Part shown: one piece after another, positions 1 through 5,109 of the stretch
Layout of the letters: the number at the start of each line of letters is the position of its first letter
How positions within the stretch are numbered: position 1 is the stretch's first letter
Source of the DNA: Prolixibacteraceae bacterium
GTDB taxonomy: Bacteria > Bacteroidota > Bacteroidia > Bacteroidales > Prolixibacteraceae
DNA: 8,822 bases
Direction of reading: 5' to 3'
NCBI GenBank assembly: GCA_009782655.1
Contig: WRIQ01000036.1
Span: forward strand, 1 to 8,822
Notes under the pieces: model-generated
Database searches by the model: none
What the model saw: the letters and a program-made list of their open reading frames with translations, nothing else
Told to the model about the DNA's origin: nothing
Program-made: the position numbers and the translations under genes

Positions 1-493
1 CATTGGCGGTTTGATAATCCCATGCCAAAGATTCGTCGAAACGTCCGGGAACTACCAATGCATATTTCACATTTGTTCTTTTTCGCACTTCAATGGCTTC
101 TTTCATCTTGTCTTTGAGCATCTCCATGATCTCAGGATTGCGCGTCACCATCGATTTTTTGCCAAAATCGGCATAAAGCACAAACGGGCCCAAATCCATA
201 TTTCGCTTGGCTAATTCGGCAGCGATCTTTTCCTGCATAGCCGCATCGCGTCCCATCAGGCCGTTATCGAAAACAGCCCTGAATCCCATATCATGGATAA
301 AATTAATCTGATCGACTACATCGTTACCCGAATGTGCGCCAAACATTCCCAAAGAAGGGGCATACTTCAATTTGAATTGCGCTGCATTAGAGGAAGCCGA
401 TGCCTCGGAAGCCATTGCCGACATAGAGCCCAAAAGGCCGGTAGCAGCAACACTTCCAATAGCTGTGTTTTTTACAAAATTTCTCCGGTTCAT
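1..493 (-). CDS. Tat-exported hydroxypyruvate isomerase-like TIM-barrel protein (3' end outside window)
   Basis: Leftward gene; the start codon is the complement of 491-493 and about 164 residues are visible before the window ends. The N-terminus MNRRNFVKN carries a twin-arginine motif (RRNFVK), followed by an Ala/Gly/Ser-rich hydrophobic stretch and a possible cleavage site after AMA near residue 28, so export by Tat is predicted. The mature part begins LKYAPSLGMFG and continues with DQINFIHDMGFRAVFDNG, which looks like the start of a xylose-isomerase-like TIM barrel (sugar phosphate isomerase/epimerase, AP endonuclease 2 superfamily). Bacteroidota have many such Tat-secreted proteins, usually annotated hydroxypyruvate isomerase family; substrate and activity are inferred only from resemblance. 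The catalytic C-terminal half, where metal ligands would lie, is not in the window. No Shine-Dalgarno sequence is seen; the region before the start is A/T-rich. Confidence 0.85.
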   Translation of the reverse strand, partial: MNRRNFVKNTAIGSVAATGLLGSMSAMASEASASSNAAQFKLKYAPSLGMFGAHSGNDVVDQINFIHDMGFRAVFDNGLMGRDAAMQEKIAAELAKRNMDLGPFVLYADFGKKSMVTRNPEIMEMLKDKMKEAIEVRKRTNVKYALVVPGRFDESLAWDYQTAN

Positions 494-562
494 ACATTTT
501 TTGATTTTAATTTAAACTTGATTCAGTCGATAAAAATACAAATTGAATTTTAAATATCATGC

Positions 563-593
563 AATTGGTTTATTATTATTTTTGTAACCAATT
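563..593. repeat. Perfect 8-bp inverted repeat in the divergent intergenic region
   Basis: AATTGGTT (563-570) and AACCAATT (586-593) are perfect inverted copies separated by 15 A/T-rich bases. It lies between the leftward TIM-barrel gene and rightward ricT, and overlaps the best candidate -7 element for ricT (577-584). The spacing is compatible with a dimeric regulator site, or with a weak hairpin. No poly-T follows on either strand, so it is not a terminator. Binding by a protein is inference. Confidence 0.5.
577..584 (+). promoter_or_regulatory. Candidate -7 promoter element for ricT
   Basis: TATTTTTG matches the Bacteroidota -7 consensus TAnnTTTG exactly. No good TTTG/TTG element lies at the expected distance of about 17-23 bases upstream, and the leader to the ricT ATG would be about 120 bases. 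Because the area is very A/T-rich the match may be by chance. A near match TAGCTTTA at 660-667 would give a shorter leader. Confidence 0.3.
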
Positions 594-709
594 AACTTTT
601 GGAAACATCCTGAAATTTTCCGGAAGCAAAAATATATAAAATCAGGCAGACGAGGCTTTTAGCTTTATGCCTTAAAACATTGTTAATCATTGCTTTAACA
701 ACTATTTCA

Positions 710-1831
710 ATGAAAGATATAGATTTAATTGACAGGGGGGTTTGCGACGAGAAGGCGAAAGTGTGCTGCGGTAAGTTGAACATTCACAACTGGCTCGCCG
801 ATGTCCCCAATGTTATCAATCCCGATCAGGTTATTGAAGTTCGTTTTAAGAATACGAGAAAAGATTATTATCGGAATGTCAACAACCTAACGCTTGTTCC
901 CGGCGATATTATTGCCGTTGAAGCCAATCCCGGACACGATATCGGCGTGGTTTCACTCACCGGCGATTTGGTGCTGGAACAGATGAAAAAGCACAAAGTT
1001 TCGCTCGTAAATGGCGATTTCAAAAAAGTATACCGCAAAGCCAAGCAACTCGACATTGAAAAGTGGAAAAAAGCCATCCTGCTCGAACATCCGACCATGA
1101 TAAAATCGAGGCAGATTTCGACAGACCTAAACCTCGACATGAAAATTGGCGATGTTGAATATCAGGGCGATAAAACAAAAGCCATTTTTTACTACATCGC
1201 CGACGAGCGCGTCGATTTCAGGCAGTTGATAAAAATTCTGGCCGAAGAGTTTCATATCCGCGTCGAAATGAAGCAGATAGGCGCACGGCAGGAAGCAGGA
1301 CGCATCGGCGGAATTGGCCCCTGCGGACGCGAATTGTGCTGCTCATCGTGGATGTGCAGCTTCAACTCGGTGACTACCAACGCGGCTCGCTATCAGGATT
1401 TGACCATGAATCCCCAAAAGTTGGCGGGACAATGCGGAAAACTCAAATGCTGCCTCAACTTCGAAGCCGACACATACATTGACGCCCAAAAAGATTTTCC
1501 ACCAACCAACATCCCGCTCGAAACCGAAAAAGGAATTTATATTTTCCAGAAAGCCGACATATTGAACCGCACATACAGCTACGCTTTGCAAGGCGAGCCA
1601 ATGGCCAGACAGTTGACATTGCCGGTAGAAAAAGTCAAAGAGATTATCGGGATGAACCGACGCGGGAAAAAGATGGAAAAACTGTCGCCCGACGCCAATA
1701 TATTGCCTGAAAAAGAAAGCTTTCAGAACATGGTTGGTCAGGAGAGCATAAACCGTTTCGACAAAACGGACAGCAAAAAACGCAGAAGAAACAACAAAAG
1801 AATTAATCCGTATAGAGAAAACAGGAGATGA
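710..1831 (+). CDS. ricT: RicT/YaaT-like PSP1-domain protein
   Basis: Protein of 373 residues of the PSP1 C-terminal/RicT (YaaT) family. In Bacillus the RicA-RicF-RicT complex binds iron-sulfur clusters and affects RNase Y-dependent mRNA maturation and phosphorelay; the role in Bacteroidota is not established. Visible hallmarks are GRIGGIGPCGRELCC with C205, C210, C211 and C216, then C242, C247 and C248 (GQCGKLKCC), plus an N-terminal cluster C12, C19, C20. The conserved PSP1 core spans roughly residues 60-280. The tail is very basic (KKRRRNNKR near the C-terminus), which suggests RNA or nucleic-acid contact; that is inference. The frame is open to a TTG at 680, but ATG at 710 is preferred because MKDIDLIDRGVC resembles the start of Bacteroidota homologues. 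Its stop overlaps the gldH start, indicating an operon. Confidence 0.92.
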   Translation: MKDIDLIDRGVCDEKAKVCCGKLNIHNWLADVPNVINPDQVIEVRFKNTRKDYYRNVNNLTLVPGDIIAVEANPGHDIGVVSLTGDLVLEQMKKHKVSLVNGDFKKVYRKAKQLDIEKWKKAILLEHPTMIKSRQISTDLNLDMKIGDVEYQGDKTKAIFYYIADERVDFRQLIKILAEEFHIRVEMKQIGARQEAGRIGGIGPCGRELCCSSWMCSFNSVTTNAARYQDLTMNPQKLAGQCGKLKCCLNFEADTYIDAQKDFPPTNIPLETEKGIYIFQKADILNRTYSYALQGEPMARQLTLPVEKVKEIIGMNRRGKKMEKLSPDANILPEKESFQNMVGQESINRFDKTDSKKRRRNNKRINPYRENRR

Positions 1832-2307
1832 AAAACCTACCACGTCTCTTTTTCATGCTGTTTTTGCCAGCTGCGATCTTATTTTCGTGCGATTCGAAGC
1901 GGGTTTTCGATATTTTTGCGCCTTTGCCCACCGTCGGATGGGACGCCGATTCGATTCAGACCTATTCGTTCAATATAGACGATTCTTTGGCCCTATACAA
2001 CATTTTCCTGAACATCAGAAATGATAAGTCTTACGATTTCAGCAATCTATGGCTGTTCGTAAATATTATTCCACCGCAGGGCGAATCGTTTACCGACACT
2101 GTGCAGGTTATGCTGGCCAACCCGATGGGAGAATGGACAGGAAAAGGCTTTTCCGGCACATACGACAATCAGATTCTGTATCGCCGCTCGATATATTTTC
2201 CCGCTACCGGAACGTATAACATTCAAATACAGCACGGTATGCGGACTAAAATCCTCCGAGGAATCAGCGATATAGGAATCAGGGTCGAAAAAGTGGGATC
2301 GCGCTGA
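1828..2307 (+). CDS. gldH: Gliding-motility-type lipoprotein GldH
   Basis: Protein of 159 residues with a lipoprotein signal: basic start MKNLPR, hydrophobic core, and lipobox-like LFSC giving an acylated Cys21. The mature part is rich in beta-strand-forming residues; the pattern VFDIFAPLPTVGWDADSIQTY with a later FPATGTYNIQIQHGMR is typical of GldH. GldH is required for gliding in Flavobacterium, but gldH is widespread in non-gliding Bacteroidota, where its job is unclear; an envelope or secretion-associated role is inference. The ATG overlaps the ricT stop in the arrangement ATGA, so translation is probably coupled. AGGAG (1823-1827) directly abuts the ATG with no spacer, so it is unlikely to act as a normal ribosome binding site. 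No other gld genes are in the window. The ricT-gldH linkage supports the call. Confidence 0.88.
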   Translation: MKNLPRLFFMLFLPAAILFSCDSKRVFDIFAPLPTVGWDADSIQTYSFNIDDSLALYNIFLNIRNDKSYDFSNLWLFVNIIPPQGESFTDTVQVMLANPMGEWTGKGFSGTYDNQILYRRSIYFPATGTYNIQIQHGMRTKILRGISDIGIRVEKVGSR

Positions 2308-2340
2308 AACCGACGCTGGATGGTTTTTTATACACAAAGT

Positions 2341-3636
2341 ATGATGAAAGCAGAGCAGATATACGCTTGTTACCTTCAAAATCCTGCAATTGTTACAGAT
2401 AGCCGCAAGGCCGTCCAGGGAACTATCTTTTTTGCATTGAAAGGCGAAAATTTCAACGGAAACGATTTCGCGAGCGCAGCGCTTAAAAACAACGCCTCCT
2501 ATGCTGTTGTCGACGAACAGCCCGCCTTTTCCGACTCCCGGCTTATTGTCGTCGACAACGCTTTGGCCACACTACAGCAATTGGCTGTTTTTCACCGTCG
2601 CAAATTACAGATTCCGATTATTGCCATTACGGGGACAAACGGCAAAACCACAACCAAAGAGCTGACAACCGCGGTGCTGGCGCAGAAATACAAAGTGCAG
2701 TCGACGCAAGGAAACCTGAACAACCACATCGGCGTTCCCCTGACATTGCTCTCATTCAAACCCAATATCGAAATCGGTGTCGTTGAAATGGGCGCCAACC
2801 ATCTCGGCGAAATCGATTTTCTGTGCCGCATCGCACAACCCAACTACGGGTTGATTACCAACGTGGGGAAAGCACACTTGCAGGGATTCGGCGATATGGA
2901 AGGCGTAATCCGCGCCAAAAGTGAACTTTACAGATATTTGGAATCGAAGAATGGAACGGTTTTCATTAACGGCGAAAACCAGCATCTGAAAACGGTTGCC
3001 GGCAACAGGCTTACCAAAATATTTTACGGCAATTCGGAGAACAGCCGTCTCCACTGTGAGACAACCGGCGCCCACCCTTTCCTGAAACTCCGCATCGGGT
3101 TTCCCTCAGAAACTATTGAGTTGGAAACGCAACTGGCAGGCGTCTATAATTTCGAAAATGTGATGGCGGCAGCGGCAATCGGCGCACACTTCGATGTGTC
3201 TCCCGAAATGATAAAAACAGCCATCCAAAATTATTTCCCTTCCAACAACCGGTCGCAACTTGTTAAAACCGACACCAACAAAATTTTGCTAGACGCATAC
3301 AATGCCAACCCTACCAGCATGGCAGCCTCAATAAAAAATTTTCTGGCCATCGACGACCCTGATAAAATCATGGTTTTGGGAGATATGCTCGAACTGGGAG
3401 ATTCTTCACCTGCCGAACATCAACACATTATTGACTTGTTGACAAACAGCGGTGCGCCGCAGGTTTTTTTGGTGGGCGAACAATTCGGTAAAACCCGCCG
3501 CCCTTCCAACTTCAGGATATTTGACAGCGCCGCCTGCCTCGCAGCTTTTCTGGCTGGGAATGTAATATCAGGCAAGCTGATTCTCATAAAAGGTTCGCGC
3601 GGAATCGGCCTCGAAAAAATTATGGATGTCTTGTAA
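2341..3636 (+). CDS. murF: UDP-N-acetylmuramoyl-tripeptide--D-alanyl-D-alanine ligase
   Basis: MurF adds D-Ala-D-Ala to UDP-MurNAc-tripeptide using ATP, the last cytoplasmic step of the peptidoglycan pentapeptide precursor. Numbering from the ATG at 2344: N-terminal substrate domain with TDSRK (residues 18-22) and FFALKGENFNGN; ATP-binding P-loop TGTNGKTTT at 96-104; MGANHLGEI at 149-157; AKSE with K192, the probable carbamylated lysine of Mur ligases; and the MurF signature DAYNANP at 317-323 followed by VLGDMLELG. About 430 residues is normal for the family. The frame also opens at 2320, but tandem ATGs at 2341 and 2344 give MMKAEQIY or MKAEQIY, the usual beginning of Bacteroidota MurF; which of the two is used cannot be told. 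The gap to gldH is about 33 bases with no clear promoter, so read-through from ricT-gldH is likely. MurC, MurD and MurE are excluded by the DAYNANP signature. Confidence 0.96.
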   Translation: MMKAEQIYACYLQNPAIVTDSRKAVQGTIFFALKGENFNGNDFASAALKNNASYAVVDEQPAFSDSRLIVVDNALATLQQLAVFHRRKLQIPIIAITGTNGKTTTKELTTAVLAQKYKVQSTQGNLNNHIGVPLTLLSFKPNIEIGVVEMGANHLGEIDFLCRIAQPNYGLITNVGKAHLQGFGDMEGVIRAKSELYRYLESKNGTVFINGENQHLKTVAGNRLTKIFYGNSENSRLHCETTGAHPFLKLRIGFPSETIELETQLAGVYNFENVMAAAAIGAHFDVSPEMIKTAIQNYFPSNNRSQLVKTDTNKILLDAYNANPTSMAASIKNFLAIDDPDKIMVLGDMLELGDSSPAEHQHIIDLLTNSGAPQVFLVGEQFGKTRRPSNFRIFDSAACLAAFLAGNVISGKLILIKGSRGIGLEKIMDVL

Positions 3637-3658
3637 TGTTGGGAAATCGTTAGATTTG
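3631..3658 (+). promoter_or_regulatory. Candidate Bacteroidota promoter for the yggS-type gene
   Basis: TAGATTTG at 3651-3658 matches TAnnTTTG exactly, and TTG at 3631-3633 lies 17 bases upstream as a -33 element, partly overlapping the murF stop. The leader to ATG 3688 would be about 25 bases. This is the best two-part promoter upstream of the tRNA in this window. Confidence 0.55.
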
Positions 3659-3687
3659 CAAATAATTCCAAATGAAAATAAACCGCC

Positions 3688-4353
3688 ATGCCGATAGCAG
3701 AAAATATCAGGAAAATCAAGGAAACCATTCCTCAAAATGTAAAGCTGGTTGCCGTGTCGAAGACATATCCTGTAGCCGACATTCTGGAAGCATATCGTGC
3801 GGGACAATATTTCTTCGGCGAGAATAAAGTGCAGGAAATCGACAGCAAACAAGCTGCGCTGCCCAAAGATACAGAATGGCATTTTATCGGCCATCTGCAA
3901 ACCAACAAAGTCAGGTTTCTAGCGCCTTTCGTGTCACTGATTCATGGCGCAGACTCTCTTAAATTACTGAAAACAATTGACAAAGAAGCTGCAAAAATCA
4001 ACCGTGAAATCGCCTGTCTACTACAGTTTCACATTGCCGAAGAAGATACAAAATTCGGCCTTTCATACGACGAAGCTGCCGAAATGCTTGAATCGCCCGA
4101 TTTTCTGACATTGCAACATGCGAAAGTTTGCGGCGTGATGGGAATGGCCACTTTCACGGACGACTTTCGTCGGGTAAGGGATGAATTTCGCCGCCTGCGC
4201 AATATTTTCGAGCAACTGAGATCAAACTGTTTTTCAGGGGACCATTCATTCAAAGAGGTATCGATGGGAATGTCGGACGATTATAAAATCGCCATCGACG
4301 AAGGAAGTACGATTGTGCGCATCGGCAGTTCCATATTTGGAAAACGAAAATGA
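3688..4353 (+). CDS. YggS/PLPBP-family pyridoxal phosphate homeostasis protein
   Basis: Protein of 221 residues, the normal size for the YggS (PROSC, PLPBP) family: single-domain alanine-racemase-like TIM barrels that bind pyridoxal 5'-phosphate but have no known enzyme activity and buffer cellular PLP. Visible motifs are VAVSK with the Schiff-base lysine K25, FGENKVQE, WHFIGHLQTNK, the FGL segment after the central strand, GVMGMATFTDD, and near the C-terminus SMGMSDDY followed by IRIGSSIFG-like VRIGSSIFG, which forms the phosphate-binding site. ATG 3688 (MPIAENIRKIKE) gives the standard N-terminal helix. It follows murF by 51 bases and has its own good promoter candidate (3631-3658), so it may be expressed separately. 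Nothing is truncated. A symbol such as yggS would be descriptive only. Confidence 0.94.
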   Translation: MPIAENIRKIKETIPQNVKLVAVSKTYPVADILEAYRAGQYFFGENKVQEIDSKQAALPKDTEWHFIGHLQTNKVRFLAPFVSLIHGADSLKLLKTIDKEAAKINREIACLLQFHIAEEDTKFGLSYDEAAEMLESPDFLTLQHAKVCGVMGMATFTDDFRRVRDEFRRLRNIFEQLRSNCFSGDHSFKEVSMGMSDDYKIAIDEGSTIVRIGSSIFGKRK

Positions 4354-4389
4354 ATTGTCACTCCCCCGATTTCGACGTTGATATTCTTT

Positions 4390-4405
4390 TCCTGAAAAAT
4401 CAGGA
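4390..4405 (+). other. Short hairpin after the yggS-type gene
   Basis: TCCTGA (4390-4395), loop AAAA, TCAGGA (4400-4405) form a perfect 6-bp stem 36 bases after the stop codon. There is no run of T immediately after it, so an intrinsic terminator is doubtful. It could act as a weak mRNA 3' end or be chance. Confidence 0.3.
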
Positions 4406-4435
4406 TACAGTTATAATAATTTGACAAAAAAATAT

Positions 4436-4443
4436 TACTTTTG
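4436..4443 (+). promoter_or_regulatory. Candidate -7 element for tRNA-Val
   Basis: TACTTTTG is an exact TAnnTTTG match, 11 bases before the mature tRNA 5' end. The nearest upstream TTTG (4420-4423, continuing ACA) is only 12 bases away, shorter than the usual 17-23. So either the -33 contact is weak or an unseen element is used. Confidence 0.5.
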
Positions 4444-4454
4444 CCAAACCTTTG

Positions 4455-4529
4455 GGGTTGTTAGCTCAGTTGGTTTAGAGCATTACCTTGACAGGGTAGG
4501 GGTCACTGGTTCGAATCCAGTACAACCCA
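4455..4529 (+). tRNA. tRNA-Val (anticodon GAC)
   Basis: Full cloverleaf. The acceptor stem GGGTTGT (4455-4461) pairs with ACAACCC (4522-4528), with discriminator A at 4529. The D arm GCTC...GAGC follows TA at positions 8-9. The anticodon stem TTACC/GGTAG (one G-T pair) encloses the loop TTGACAG with anticodon GAC, reading GUC and GUU valine codons. The T arm ACTGG-TTCGAAT-CCAGT is standard. The mature length is 75 bases. CCA is not encoded: the A is followed by CCCC, so CCA must be added by nucleotidyltransferase. It is a single tRNA followed closely by its own terminator. Confidence 0.97.
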
Positions 4530-4535
4530 CCCCTC

Positions 4536-4570
4536 AAGCCGCAAAATTTTGATTTTGCGGCTTTTTTGTT
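4536..4570 (+). terminator. Rho-independent terminator of the tRNA-Val gene
   Basis: A perfect 12-bp stem, AAGCCGCAAAAT (4536-4547) with ATTTTGCGGCTT (4552-4563), closes on a TTTG loop and runs into a T-rich tail (TTTTGTT). It begins 6 bases after the tRNA. The A/T outer and inner pairs mean the reverse strand also has an A-run before and T-run potential, but the layout fits termination of the rightward tRNA. Confidence 0.93.
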
Positions 4571-4594
4571 TGACAAAAACCTGATGTTGCTGCA

Positions 4595-4627
4595 TTGTCT
4601 GCCGAGCGAATTTTTTCCGTACCTTCA
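4595..4627 (+). promoter_or_regulatory. Candidate promoter for queD-polA
   Basis: CCGTACCTTCAC contains TACCTTCA (4620-4627), matching TAnnTTTG except for CA in place of TG, with TTG at 4595-4597 lying 22 bases upstream. The wording CCGTACCTT is common at Bacteroidota promoters. The leader to the queD ATG is about 20 bases. The terminator just upstream makes a promoter here necessary. Confidence 0.45.
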
Positions 4628-4648
4628 CGCTCCACAAAAAACAGAGTT

Positions 4649-5095
4649 ATGGCAAAAATACGGATTACCAAACAGTTTGATTTTGAGACGGCTCACGCAC
4701 TGACGGGCTACGACGGGCTTTGCAGCAACATTCACGGACATTCCTATAAACTGGACGTTACCGTTATTGGCGAAGTTTTGCAAAAACTTGGGCATCCCAA
4801 AAACGGGATGGTGATGGATTTGTGCGACCTGAAAGAGATCGTTAATACGCACGTTGTCAGCAAACTCGATCATTCATTCATGATAAGTAAAACCCTTCCG
4901 CCCGATTTACTCGACGGACTGAGGAAGAACTCAAAACGCCTGCTCGAAGTCGATTTTCAGCCGACGTCGGAAAACATCGCCCTGTATATTGCCGGAATCC
5001 TGAAACAAATCCTGCCCGCAACTGTTTCTCTCTTTAGCATCCGATTGGCCGAAACATCGCGTTCGTATGTGGAATGGTTTGCCTCGGATAATTAA
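4649..5095 (+). CDS. queD: 6-carboxytetrahydropterin synthase / 6-pyruvoyl-tetrahydropterin synthase family (QueD)
   Basis: Protein of 148 residues. QueD converts 7,8-dihydroneopterin triphosphate to 6-carboxytetrahydropterin, the second step toward preQ0 and queuosine in tRNA. The zinc-binding histidines H16 (FETAH), H29 and H31 (HGH) and the catalytic cysteine C25 form the CxxxHGH arrangement seen in QueD. Also present are LDHSFM (catalytic Asp-His), PTSENIA, and AETSRSYVEW near the C-terminus with the pterin-anchoring glutamate. The frame opens at a TTG at 4595, but ATG 4649 (MAKIRITKQFDFETAH) gives the family start and leaves room for the promoter. It ends 14 bases before polA, suggesting co-transcription; no other queuosine gene is here. 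A role as a PTPS in other pterin pathways cannot be excluded from sequence alone. Confidence 0.92.
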   Translation: MAKIRITKQFDFETAHALTGYDGLCSNIHGHSYKLDVTVIGEVLQKLGHPKNGMVMDLCDLKEIVNTHVVSKLDHSFMISKTLPPDLLDGLRKNSKRLLEVDFQPTSENIALYIAGILKQILPATVSLFSIRLAETSRSYVEWFASDN

Positions 5096-5109
5096 CAGAA
5101 CTTGAAATA

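Noticed and set aside
680..709. Upstream TTG start for ricT
   Set aside because: It would add MLIIALTTIS, which is not part of the family; the ATG at 710 matches the expected N-terminus.
1343..1843. Leftward 166-residue open frame across ricT/gldH
   Set aside because: Fully antisense to the conserved cysteine-rich part of ricT, with no family resemblance; a shadow frame.
4354..4454. Possible riboswitch or small RNA between the yggS-type gene and the tRNA
   Set aside because: Only a 6-bp hairpin and a -7 element are visible; there is no conserved aptamer pattern and the downstream gene is a tRNA.
4536..4570. The terminator as a tRNA-linked attachment site for an integrated element
   Set aside because: No integrase gene or direct repeat of the tRNA 3' end appears in the window, and the neighbours are core genes.
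4595..4648. Upstream TTG start for queD
   Set aside because: It would add 18 residues not found in the family and would overlap the likely promoter; ATG 4649 is better.
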